NCBI RefSeq assembly: GCF_024298845.1
Contig: NZ_CP101156.1
Coordinates: 2,728,001-2,792,000, forward strand
Direction of reading: 5' to 3'
DNA: 64,000 nucleotides
Source of the DNA: Natronosalvus amylolyticus
Lineage (GTDB): Archaea; Halobacteriota; Halobacteria; Halobacteriales; Natrialbaceae
A program made the translations under genes and the position numbers. Under the pieces are notes generated by a model. That model did no database searches, was not told the DNA's origin, and saw only the letters and a list, made by a program, of their open reading frames with translations. Positions within the stretch are counted from its first letter, which is position 1. Each line of letters begins with the position of its first letter. Of the stretch, positions 20,771 to 28,470 are shown piece by piece.

Positions 20771-20810
20771 ACCAGCAATGACCGACAAAAACCAGCAATG
20801 ACCGACAAAA
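20771..20810 (+). repeat. Tandem 20-bp duplication over the ATPase start, creating a 7-codon leader frame
   Basis: ACCAGCAATGACCGACAAAA is present twice head to tail (20771-20790 and 20791-20810). The first copy supplies an ATG at 20778 that opens MTDKNQQ and then stops at TGA 20799-20801. That stop overlaps the ATG at 20798 in the second copy as ATGA. The second ATG starts the copper ATPase. Confidence 0.9.
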
Positions 20811-23308
20811 CCTCACTCGAGGATGAGCAACACGCCGAGAGTGGTGACGCCGGACCAGGAGACCTCGTGGAAGCAGCCACCGGCTGTTCGCTCTGTGAAC
20901 TCCCGCTACCGAGCCCGCCGGTCACCGACGGAGACGTCGACGGCGAGTTTTGCTGTCGGGGCTGTCTCGAGGTGACGAGAACCCTCGGCTCGCTCGACGC
21001 CGAAGAGGAGGAAGCGATTCGCGACGCCATCGAAGACGAGGGTGGTGTCGACCTCGACGCAATCGAGGGAGCAGACGCGTTCTTCACCGTCGACGGGATG
21101 CACTGTGCGACCTGTGAGGCATTCCTCGAGGGACGAGCGGCGAGCGTGGAGGGAGTGCACGCGGCGGAGGCGAGTTACGCCAGCGACACCGTTCGCCTGG
21201 TCTACGACGACGAAACACTCGAGGACGAGGATCTCCGGGACGCGTTAACCGGTGCTGGCTATACCGCCCGCGAACGCGGCGTCGGCTCGAAGACGGATGA
21301 CGATGGCCAGGCGACCGTCAAGTTCCTCGCGGGTGGTGGGCTGTTCGGCATGATGGTCATGCTGTGGTACGTGCTCTTTCTGTATCCGACGTACTTCGGC
21401 TTCGACCCAGTCGTCGAGTTCGGTCACTACGATCAGCTCTACGTGTTCGCGAACATCTGGCTGATGACCTCGTTCGTGCTATTTTACACCGGCTTTCCCA
21501 TCCTTCGGGGGGCGTACGTCAGCCTTCGGGCACGGATGCCGAACATGGACTTGCTCGTCGCCCTCGCGGCACTCGCTTCGTATGCCTACAGTACGCTGGC
21601 GATGCTCGAGGGACGAACCGACCTGTACTTCGACGTCTCCGTGGCCATCATCCTCGTCGTCACCGGCGGCACCTACTACGAAGGGATGATCAAGCGCCGC
21701 GCGGCCGGCTTGCTGAGCGACCTGACCGAAGGGCAGGTAGACGAAGCGAGACGCCACGACACCGGCGAAACGGTCACCCTCGAGGAGGTCGAACCCGGTG
21801 AACAGTTAGTAGTGCGACCCGGCGAGCGGATTCCGCTGGACGGGACCGTCCTCGAGGGTGCCGCAGCCGTCGACGAATCGCTGATGACGGGTGAATCCCT
21901 GCCAGTCGAAAAGGCTCCCGGCGACCCGGTTCGTGGCGGCACCGTCGTTACGGATGCGCCCCTGGTCTTCGAGGTCGGCCCCGACGCGGCGAGTACGCTC
22001 GACCGACTCGTCGGTCTCATCTGGCGAATACAGAGTTCGCGTCCAGGCGTCCAGCGACTGGCCGACAAACTCGCGACGATTTTCGTCCCGCTGGTGATCG
22101 TCATCGCGACGGCCGTCGCCGCGCTCATGCTTCTCACTGGCTCGAGTCCCACGGAAGCGTTGCTCGTCGGCCTTACCGTCCTGATCGTCTCCTGCCCGTG
22201 TGCGCTGGGGCTGGCCACCCCCCTGGCGATCGCCTCCGGTGTGCAGACCGCAGCGAAACGCGGCATCGTCGTCGCCGCCGAGACGATTTTCGAGGACGCT
22301 CCGGACGTCGATATCGTCGCCCTGGACAAGACGGGGACGCTCACCGAAGGGTCGATGTCCGTCGACTCGATTACCGTGGCAAACGGCGAAGATGCCGACG
22401 TCGTCCTCGAGCGAGCCGCCGCCGTCGAACGCCTCTCCGAACATCCGATTGCGGGTGCCATCGTCGAGCGAGCCGCGAGTGGAGCATCCACCGTTCGCTC
22501 CGACGGTGGCTCACTGCCGCCGGCGGAATCGACCACTGACGGCGATACTGAGACGCCTGGAACCGTCGCCGCCGACGACTTCGAACGCGCGACCCGAGGT
22601 GTCTCCGGCGTCCTGACGGACGAGAACACCGACACCGAGATGCGCGTCTTCGTCGGCCATCCCGCGTATCTCGAGGCAAACGGACTGTCCGTCCCGAACG
22701 ACCTCGAAGACACCATCGAACGTGCGCGTGCCACTGGTGACGTGCCAGTGGCTGTCGGCTGGGACGGGGTCGCTCGAGGCGTCATCGTCGTCGGTGACAC
22801 GCCGCGAGCGGACTGGCTCGAGGCCGTCGAAACGCTCGGTGAGGGCCGGGAAATCGTGGTTATTACGGGCGACGAGGGCGGTGCTGCCGACCGCTTCGAC
22901 GTCGAGGGCGTCGACCGCGTGTTCGCCGGGGTGCCACCGGAAGCGAAAGCCGAGACCGTCCGTCGACTGCGCAGCCAGGGCACCGTCGCGATGGTCGGCG
23001 ATGGGAGCAACGACGCCCCCGCGCTCGCGGCCGCCGACGTGGGTATCGCCCTCGGTAGTGGCACCCAGCTCGCCACCGACGCCGCCGACGCCGTCATCGT
23101 CGCCGACGACCTCGAGCGCGTCGCCGACACGTTTTCGATTGCGGGTGGCACCCATCGCCGGATTCGACAGAACCTGGCCTGGGCGTTCGTCTACAACGGC
23201 ATCGCGATTCCGCTCGCGATTTTCGGGCTGTTGAACCCGTTGCTCGCGGCGATTGCGATGGCGTTGAGTAGTACGCTGGTCGTGCTCAACTCGGCCCGGT
23301 CGCTGTAG
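20798..23308 (+). CDS. Heavy-metal (copper) P1B-type ATPase, CcoI/FixI-like
   Basis: The 836-residue protein begins with a Cys-rich metal-binding module (CSLCELP...CCRGCLEV, residues about 28-60). An HMA domain with GMHCATC follows near residue 104. Eight spans contain [13 protein letters not shown], the Cu-transporting CPC motif, near residue 465. The actuator TGES and phosphorylation site DKTGTLTEG near residue 510 are present. An HP motif (SEHPIAGA) and [10 protein letters not shown] also follow. A CcoI/FixI-type N-terminus together with the upstream SafE gene and divergent oxidase genes points to export of copper for CuA/CuB assembly. Confidence 0.9.
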   Translation: MTDKTSLEDEQHAESGDAGPGDLVEAATGCSLCELPLPSPPVTDGDVDGEFCCRGCLEVTRTLGSLDAEEEEAIRDAIEDEGGVDLDAIEGADAFFTVDGMHCATCEAFLEGRAASVEGVHAAEASYASDTVRLVYDDETLEDEDLRDALTGAGYTARERGVGSKTDDDGQATVKFLAGGGLFGMMVMLWYVLFLYPTYFGFDPVVEFGHYDQLYVFANIWLMTSFVLFYTGFPILRGAYVSLRARMPNMDLLVALAALASYAYSTLAMLEGRTDLYFDVSVAIILVVTGGTYYEGMIKRRAAGLLSDLTEGQVDEARRHDTGETVTLEEVEPGEQLVVRPGERIPLDGTVLEGAAAVDESLMTGESLPVEKAPGDPVRGGTVVTDAPLVFEVGPDAASTLDRLVGLIWRIQSSRPGVQRLADKLATIFVPLVIVIATAVAALMLLTGSSPTEALLVGLTVLIVSCPCALGLATPLAIASGVQTAAKRGIVVAAETIFEDAPDVDIVALDKTGTLTEGSMSVDSITVANGEDADVVLERAAAVERLSEHPIAGAIVERAASGASTVRSDGGSLPPAESTTDGDTETPGTVAADDFERATRGVSGVLTDENTDTEMRVFVGHPAYLEANGLSVPNDLEDTIERARATGDVPVAVGWDGVARGVIVVGDTPRADWLEAVETLGEGREIVVITGDEGGAADRFDVEGVDRVFAGVPPEAKAETVRRLRSQGTVAMVGDGSNDAPALAAADVGIALGSGTQLATDAADAVIVADDLERVADTFSIAGGTHRRIRQNLAWAFVYNGIAIPLAIFGLLNPLLAAIAMALSSTLVVLNSARSL

Positions 23309-23343
23309 CTCGTTTGGCAGTGATACTTTGGAACGGGATCGTC

Positions 23344-24138
23344 TCAATCGCCGATAACGACCGGGCCTTTCGGATGCTCGCGCGTCACTCGCATCGGGCA
23401 ACTGTCTGGTGACTGACTCTCGTCAGATGAGAGCATGTACTGGACCCACTCGCGGTCGCCTTCGACACCCCAGTCGCCGATATCGGCGTGGGGGCAGACG
23501 CCGTCGTAGTCCTCGAGTCGACCCTGAATCACCTCGCGAGCGCGCTGTCCGGCCTTCGTGTCGGCCGTAATACCGTCGAAGAGGGCTCGCGGCTGGAACG
23601 TTATCTCGAGGCCGATGGGGCAGTAGCGACTCTTTCGGGTGTCGTAGAAGGGGGCCCGACAGGTTGGAAACATCGGCTCCCCGCCGAAGCAGAACTCCCA
23701 GGTGTTCGTGTCCGTGTCCGTGGGGATGTCCGCTGGCCAGGGTTCCGGGTCGTGGGCGTGAAGCACCTGCAAGATGTGCCAGAGCGCTTCGTGATACTCT
23801 CGCTCGCTCAACTCGCGTTCAGGCGGTTTGAAAAAGGTGACCAGGGAGGCCTGTTCGCTGTGGTCTTCGTACACCTCGAGATACTCGAGGATGGTCTCAC
23901 CCAGCGAGAACAGTGCGTCGGGGTCGGTCATCGACTCGACGGCCGTGTACAGTGGCCAGCCCTTGCGGACGGATTCGACGCCGAAGTAACACGGGAACGG
24001 ACTGTCGTTTCGCGTACCGAGCAGCCCCTCGGTAAAACTCTCGTAATGGGCAGCCACCCAGTCGGGAACCTCGCCGGCCTCGACCCGCGCCTCGAGGGTG
24101 TCCTGATCGAGCAGTACCTGTACGCCTTCCTCGTTCAT
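23344..24138 (-). CDS. YqcI/YcgG family protein
   Basis: The 264-residue protein matches the YqcI/YcgG family, with PFPCYFGVES, an FFKPPERELSE segment, ALWHILQVLHAHDP and the most conserved core FCFGGEPMFPTCRAPFYD. The biochemical function of the family is unknown. It is cytoplasmic with no signal or spans. The gene is convergent with the copper ATPase gene, with a 35-bp gap. Confidence 0.8.
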   Translation of the reverse strand: MNEEGVQVLLDQDTLEARVEAGEVPDWVAAHYESFTEGLLGTRNDSPFPCYFGVESVRKGWPLYTAVESMTDPDALFSLGETILEYLEVYEDHSEQASLVTFFKPPERELSEREYHEALWHILQVLHAHDPEPWPADIPTDTDTNTWEFCFGGEPMFPTCRAPFYDTRKSRYCPIGLEITFQPRALFDGITADTKAGQRAREVIQGRLEDYDGVCPHADIGDWGVEGDREWVQYMLSSDESQSPDSCPMRVTREHPKGPVVIGD

Positions 24139-24384
24139 AGATGGATTTTAGGACTCGAGAACGCTATGTCTTTCCACTCCGGAGCGTTTTCGAGAACCGT
24201 ACTACTCGGGTAACTGTTACCTGACTCGAGAGGGTTTTCCACAAGGACAACGGACCTCGTTTGGCTGTTGAAATCCTCGACAGACGACAAGAGTTGAGTG
24301 CTGAATATGGAGAATAAGTGCAGCACCCGGTTTCCGTGTTCCCGACTGAATCACAGCAACCCATCCAAACGTAGATCTGCATCT

Positions 24385-24594
24385 TTACTGATCAGATTGG
24401 TTTTTCGAGGAGTTATAGCGAACCCAATAAAACAGTGCCCCTATTGGTCCCAATACCCCGTATGCCATCGCAATGATCTGTGGATTCGAGATATTATTGC
24501 GCTTTGCATCGGAATAGATGGCAGCTCCGACCACCGGCCAAAATATCGCCAAATACAGACCAACACGGAGTAACAAACCAGTCTCTGTGTCCAT
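24385..24594 (-). CDS. Small two-span membrane protein
   Basis: The 69-residue protein starts at the ATG at 24594 (MDTETGLLL; a longer start at 24603 is also open). Two spans (about 7-27 and 43-61) are separated by a polar loop YSDAKRNNISNP. The surrounding DNA is poorer in GC than the window average, which suggests recent acquisition or relaxed selection. No family assigned. Confidence 0.55.
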   Translation of the reverse strand: MDTETGLLLRVGLYLAIFWPVVGAAIYSDAKRNNISNPQIIAMAYGVLGPIGALFYWVRYNSSKNQSDQ

Positions 24595-24778
24595 ACTGAT
24601 CATTGAACCATTACTGAAATAAATAGTCTGGTCACAAGACCAACTATACTAACCAATCGACGCACCTCGTTGATTGACTGCTACTGAGTCCCTTATTCGC
24701 GCCCTGTTTGCAGCACGGATAGGGATAACTCTCCCCGGGCCACGATTTCAACAAAGACCCTCGTTTTCCACAACGGGA

Positions 24779-25249
24779 CTACCCGTCGGTGACCATCTCG
24801 AGCGGCGTGCCCACCTGAATCGTCCCACCCTCGAGAATGCGCGCTCTGAGCCCGCCACGGTGGACCAGCGCCTCGCGAATGCCGCGTTTCTCGAGGTGTG
24901 ACTCGAGGTACGAACAGGGTTCACAGAGTTCGATACCACGACACCGAACCTCGCCGAGACGGAACTCGCTGTCGACGAGGTGGTTGAGCGCGACGCCCTC
25001 GGTCGTCAAATTCCGCCGGTGGACGCCCGGTTCGAGTTCGATATCGTACTCACGTTCGACCCCCTCGAGCGCTTCGGCTTCGATGAGCGTGAGGTCGCTG
25101 CCCTCTCGATCGGCGAACGTTCCTGCCGTCCGGAAGTAGCGGTCGCCCTCGAGGCCGCGGTCGGGGACGGCTTCGACGGTATCACGGGCTTCGACGGGGC
25201 TCCCCTGTTCCGGAGCGATGTGGATCGCGGTGACGGATCCGATACTCAT
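24779..25249 (-). CDS. MOSC domain protein
   Basis: The 156-residue protein has start 25249 (MSIGSVTAIHIAP). MOSC landmarks are RGLEGDRYF near residue 34, DLTLIEAEALEGV, LTTEGVALNHLVDSEFRLGE, and the conserved CEPCSYLE with the presumed catalytic Cys near residue 117. An RGGLRARILEGG tail completes the domain. MOSC domains carry sulfur or act in molybdenum-cofactor-dependent chemistry; the precise reaction is not predictable. The aldehyde oxidoreductase at 7531 is another molybdopterin-linked enzyme in this window. Confidence 0.85.
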   Translation of the reverse strand: MSIGSVTAIHIAPEQGSPVEARDTVEAVPDRGLEGDRYFRTAGTFADREGSDLTLIEAEALEGVEREYDIELEPGVHRRNLTTEGVALNHLVDSEFRLGEVRCRGIELCEPCSYLESHLEKRGIREALVHRGGLRARILEGGTIQVGTPLEMVTDG

Positions 25250-25356
25250 ATTCCAGGGTATGGCGGGTGTCACCGTGAGCGTTGTCCCTCGAGTGCACAC
25301 TCCTGATTATGCGTGCTAACATTTAACAAACTCAGACGACGACTAGTAGAGACAGT

Positions 25357-25512
25357 ATGACGTTAGCGACGGTTCAGAGATATCAGCCACCGACTCGGAA
25401 CCCGGCAAAGGCGGGAGCGGCAATCGTGATCGGCGGGAGCATGGCCGGTCTCTTCATCGACAAGATAACTGGATTAGTGGATCCTCGAGTGTTCCCGAAC
25501 TGTCAGGTCTAG
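25357..25512 (+). pseudogene. Remnant of an FAD-dependent oxidoreductase N-terminus
   Basis: Fifty-one codons read MTLATVQRYQPPTRN, then AAIVIGGSMAGLF. That is the N-terminal pattern of a haloarchaeal FAD-dependent monooxygenase family, which begins with MTL-T-V-x-R-Y and reaches a Rossmann-type VIGGSMAGL. After GLF the similarity ends and a stop follows. A promoter-like TTAACAAACT lies upstream. I interpret it as the 5' end of a gene whose remainder was deleted. The stop is followed within a few bases by a hairpin repeat found again at 32502. Confidence 0.5.
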
Positions 25513-25515
25513 AAG

Positions 25516-25561
25516 AGTTCGCCGCTACCGTCCGGCGAATTCTCTTCGTCCGGCAGTATCA
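25516..25561 (+). repeat. Hairpin repeat, copy 1
   Basis: A 46-bp sequence with core CGCCGCTACCGTCCGGCGAA that folds into TTCGCCG-N8-CGGCGAA and continues to CCGGCAGTATCA. It differs from copy 2 (32502-32547) at about six positions by eye. Its right end runs into the stop codon of the minus-strand 187-residue membrane protein gene. Confidence 0.7.
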
Positions 25562-26122
25562 GCTCTGTCGAGCGATATAGCCGCCAACGGCTCCGAGAAC
25601 GAGCGGGAACGCCAAACCGGCGAGGACGATTGCCATCGTGAAGTCCGGCGCAGCCGTCAGCCTGAACATCTCCTCCCCTTCGCTAATTTCGAAGATTGCC
25701 GTCCCGACCGCCGCCGCAGGCAGGTAGCCGATGACGACCGTCGCACCGGCTTTGGCGGCGTCGCCGTCGGTTGCCAGCGCGGCGGCCCTCGAGGCGACCA
25801 GATAGCCGGCGCCGATGAGCACGAGTACGGGAACCAGGTTGTACACGAGTTCGGGAATCTGTGTACTCTCCTCGGAGAGCAGGTTGACCGTTTCTGACTC
25901 TCCAGCCAACGAGAGTTCCGCGTCGACGAAATGGCTGTTATAAAACAGCAAGCCGATCAACTCCATCGTGTGTTCTTCACCGCCGAAATCGAGATCCGAA
26001 TCGACCGTCGCGAGGACGTACGTCAGGATGTAGCCGACGAAGAACGCGCCGAATCCGACCGCAGCGCCAATCTTGACGGGCAGTCCATCTGATTGACCGT
26101 CCGCAGTTGCTTGTTGAGACAC
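25559..26122 (-). CDS. Four- to five-span membrane protein, unknown function
   Basis: The 187-residue protein has hydrophobic segments at about 17-38, 56-66 (weak), 92-112, 124-145 and 158-183. A polar extracellular-type loop (LAGESETVNLLSEESTQIP) separates the first and second halves. It belongs to no family I recognise, though the general type (transporter-like haloarchaeal membrane protein) is common. The stop codon overlaps the hairpin repeat copy 1. Confidence 0.6.
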   Translation of the reverse strand: MSQQATADGQSDGLPVKIGAAVGFGAFFVGYILTYVLATVDSDLDFGGEEHTMELIGLLFYNSHFVDAELSLAGESETVNLLSEESTQIPELVYNLVPVLVLIGAGYLVASRAAALATDGDAAKAGATVVIGYLPAAAVGTAIFEISEGEEMFRLTAAPDFTMAIVLAGLAFPLVLGAVGGYIARQS

Positions 26123-26249
26123 GTTTCCGACGATTCAGCCGAGGGGTATATATGTACTGGCACTGGATCGAGCGGGAGTTGACTCGAGTGTCGCCCACGA
26201 GAGTGACCGCACCAGTAGCTATTTTCGACCGCTTGAAAATGTACTCGAC

Positions 26250-26795
26250 ATGGGTTGGACCATCGAACAGGCTGACGTCAGTTTCTGCCCCGTTTGTGGG
26301 GCGTCACTGACCAGCAAAGAGACTACCGACGGTTCCCGCCCGTTCTGTACCGACTGTACGCTCACGGTGTACCGTAACCCCATCCCACTGGCGCGTGCAA
26401 CGGTCATCGACGGAGACAGCGCCCTGCTCATCGAGATGGGAGACGGCGGTGACGAAGGGGCGTGGGCACTCCCTGGTGGTCACATCGATGCCGGTGAATC
26501 GCCACGAGCGGCGGCTGCGAGGGAACTGGCGGAGGAAACGGGTGTGTCGGTTTCGCCAGCGGATCTGACGCTCATTGGTGATGGCTTTCTCGAATTCAGC
26601 GACGGCGAATCGATGGTGTCGTTCAACTATGCTACCTCGAGGGCGCACACGTCCGGAGCCGTCGTCGCCGGTGACGATGCCGCAGCCGCACGGTTCTGGA
26701 CTCGTGAGGAACTCCTCGCATCACCGCCGTTGCTCCGTGCCTCCAGCATGTCGCAGTTGCTCGAGGCGATGGACGAAATCGGTCGCTCACGATAG
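26250..26795 (+). CDS. Nudix hydrolase with N-terminal zinc ribbon
   Basis: The 181-residue protein starts with a zinc ribbon C-P-V-C-x18-C-T-D-C (residues about 13-37). The Nudix fold follows; its box GGHIDAGESPRAAAARELAEETGV (G-x5-E-x7-REL-x-EETG) spans residues about 75-98. Nudix enzymes split nucleoside diphosphates linked to another moiety; the zinc-ribbon arrangement is as in NudC/ADP-ribose pyrophosphatase-like archaeal members. The substrate is not certain. Confidence 0.88.
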   Translation: MGWTIEQADVSFCPVCGASLTSKETTDGSRPFCTDCTLTVYRNPIPLARATVIDGDSALLIEMGDGGDEGAWALPGGHIDAGESPRAAAARELAEETGVSVSPADLTLIGDGFLEFSDGESMVSFNYATSRAHTSGAVVAGDDAAAARFWTREELLASPPLLRASSMSQLLEAMDEIGRSR

Positions 26796-26810
26796 CTTCG
26801 TACCGGTCGC

Positions 26811-27506
26811 TCACGAACGCTGTCTCGGCCGACCGGCTCGCTCGAGCACCCACCAACCGAACGGGGCACTAACCGTTCCGACGAGTGCCAGAAGGGAGCG
26901 ACTCGAGCCACCGCTGGCGAGCACGGCGAGAGCGGCGATGGCGATGGCGACGGCAAAGGCAGGACCTGCACGACGGTCAGTGACCCAGCCCATCACGACG
27001 AGAAAGAAGACGCCAAACGAAACGGCGGCGACTACGTCGACGAGGTAGTGGACGCCGAGGGCGAGCCGAGAGAGGCCAACGAGCAGGACGAAAGCCGACG
27101 CCAGTACGACTCGCGTCCGCCGAGTAGCCAGTGGCACCCAGAGCGCCAGCGCTCCCCACGTCACCGTCGCCGCCATCGTGTGCCCGCTGGGGAAGCCGTA
27201 CTCGCTGGATGGAACGGCGTGCAGGGTTTCGGGTGGCCGCGGAGCTGAAAACGCAGCTTTCACCAGCACCACCAGCGCCAGTCCACCAAAGATAGTTGCG
27301 ATGACGAACATGGTCCGGTTCGAACAGCACCGTTCCTCATTTTCCGCTGGGCGAAGGACACCGGTCACGTCGGCGAGAAACAACGCCCCAACAGTGAGGA
27401 TAAGTAGGAGAATATCACCGAGGAGGGCCAGCAATTCGAACCCTGAAATAGACCACTCTGGGATCACCTCACGAATCGCTTCGGTGACCCCGAGGCTCCG
27501 AGGCAT
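26811..27506 (-). CDS. PAP2-superfamily membrane phosphatase
   Basis: The 231-residue protein has about six spans and the three phosphatase motifs: KAAFSAPRP (K-x6-R-P, near residue 88), PSGHT near 105, and SRLALGVHYLVDV (S-R-x5-H-x3-D, near 148). Such enzymes dephosphorylate lipid phosphates such as polyprenyl pyrophosphates or phosphatidic acid analogues at the membrane face. It is convergent with the Nudix gene, with a 15-bp gap. Confidence 0.88.
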   Translation of the reverse strand: MPRSLGVTEAIREVIPEWSISGFELLALLGDILLLILTVGALFLADVTGVLRPAENEERCCSNRTMFVIATIFGGLALVVLVKAAFSAPRPPETLHAVPSSEYGFPSGHTMAATVTWGALALWVPLATRRTRVVLASAFVLLVGLSRLALGVHYLVDVVAAVSFGVFFLVVMGWVTDRRAGPAFAVAIAIAALAVLASGGSSRSLLALVGTVSAPFGWWVLERAGRPRQRS

Positions 27507-27609
27507 GGGCGTAGACGGTCACCGGGTCCACAAAACAGCCTCGTTTTGCCAACCCGGCGTCGGTGGCTCGAGCCGACGGGTTAACGAACCCACACGCTAA
27601 CCTCCCTGT

Positions 27610-27771
27610 ATGTCACGGCTGGTACCGCTGTATCTCGGTGGAATCGTGCTCAACGGCGGCGCGCTCGCGTTCGCAGTGCTCGAGGGAGAGTATCTGTTTG
27701 CCGGCGCGTTTCTGTTCGTCCTGATCTATCTGAGCGTCCGTCTACGAATGGTGCGTGCTGAGAGTGCCTAG
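27610..27771 (+). CDS. Short two-span membrane protein
   Basis: Fifty-three residues from MSRLVPLYLG to RAESA with two spans (about 5-22 and 27-44). It is too short for many gene callers but has good haloarchaeal codon use and a clear start. Its TAG stop shares the palindrome CTAG (27768-27771) with the stop of the opposite-strand gene, so the two genes overlap by exactly these four bases. Confidence 0.55.
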   Translation: MSRLVPLYLGGIVLNGGALAFAVLEGEYLFAGAFLFVLIYLSVRLRMVRAESA

Positions 27772-27932
27772 AACAGGCCGAGGAGCGTAAACAGTCCGCT
27801 AAAGCTGTCGCGGAAGAAAATTAGCGCCAGCCCAGCGATGATAACGACGAGTATCCAGACGATCAGGATGTACATCGCGTTTCGCACCTCGGATTTGTTT
27901 TCGCCCGCGAGGATCGTTTCGTCGGAGTTCAT
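27768..27932 (-). CDS. Short single-span membrane protein
   Basis: Fifty-four residues: a polar N-terminus (MNSDETILAGENKSEVRN), then a single long hydrophobic helix (YILIVWILVVIIAGLALIFF) and a short tail ending LLGLF. The start is the ATG at 27932. Its stop codon shares the CTAG with the convergent gene. Function unknown. Confidence 0.55.
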   Translation of the reverse strand: MNSDETILAGENKSEVRNAMYILIVWILVVIIAGLALIFFRDSFSGLFTLLGLF

Positions 27933-28001
27933 TACCAGCAGATTCAGAGTCCTCGCATATAAAGGCCTCGCACGGACTTCTACAGAAAAGACAGGCCGAG
28001 T

Positions 28002-28129
28002 GCCTCGGGGTCGTTCGGAAGACTGCGTCTTCCGTGACTGAGCGAAGCAAAGCTTCGCGATGTCCGCGAAACCGATGGTTTCGCTTGATGACGAGAGACT
28101 CCGTCTCTCGAACCACTTGACCCCGAGGC
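28002..28129. repeat. Four perfect hairpins enclosed by an 11-bp outer stem
   Basis: Outer arms GCCTCGGGGTC (28002-28012) and GACCCCGAGGC (28119-28129) are perfectly complementary. Inside are four adjacent perfect hairpins, each with a 3-base loop. They are CGGAAGAC-tgc-GTCTTCCG (28016-28034), GCGAAGC-aaa-GCTTCGC (28042-28058), GCGAAACC-gat-GGTTTCGC (28066-28084) and CGAGAGAC-tcc-GTCTCTCG (28092-28110). The whole can fold as a five-way junction in RNA or single-stranded DNA. It may be the end of a single-strand-transposing element or its guide RNA scaffold; this is inference. Confidence 0.85.
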
Positions 28130-28345
28130 GGTTCACGAGGAGTTACAGCCCAGCCTCGAGTATATTCGTCTGTACAGACACGCAACGTGGTGAGGATGTT
28201 ACCGCCGAGGGTCCAACGAACGGGGGGTCGTACTTTCACGGCGATCGGTGGCCGTCTCCTCGGGGACCGGTGACCGTCCCGTTGCCGTCACGCACAGACG
28301 AGGCCAGAAGGCTCCGTCTTAGTACTCCGTCAAACGATGACGTGT

Positions 28346-28379
28346 AAGCCGAACCCGACAACCGCTATCGGTTCGGCTT
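28346..28379. terminator. Terminator-like hairpin downstream of the halocyanin-fusion gene
   Basis: Arms AAGCCGAACC (28346-28355) and GGTTCGGCTT (28370-28379) are fully complementary, with a 14-base loop. It lies about 90 bp past the stop of the minus-strand gene at 28471. There is no T-run, so termination is uncertain. Confidence 0.35.
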
Positions 28380-28470
28380 CCATGTTCAGGCTTGACGAAC
28401 CACTTAGCACAACAGACGAGGGTGGCGCCGCGGCACACCACAACGGAGCACGGACACCGGAGTTAACGAC

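Larger units (their letters stand above)
27933..28470. other. 538-bp gene-free stretch with structured elements
   Basis: No convincing gene. The interval holds a four-hairpin element closed by an outer inverted repeat (28002-28129). A terminator-like hairpin with 10-bp arms AAGCCGAACC/GGTTCGGCTT lies at 28346-28379. The 3' flank of the outer stem reads GTTCACGAGGAGTTACAGCC, which recalls right-end flanks of haloarchaeal IS200/IS605-type elements. No transposase or TnpB frame is present. Short open frames on both strands here have poor codon use and cross the hairpins. Confidence 0.6.
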
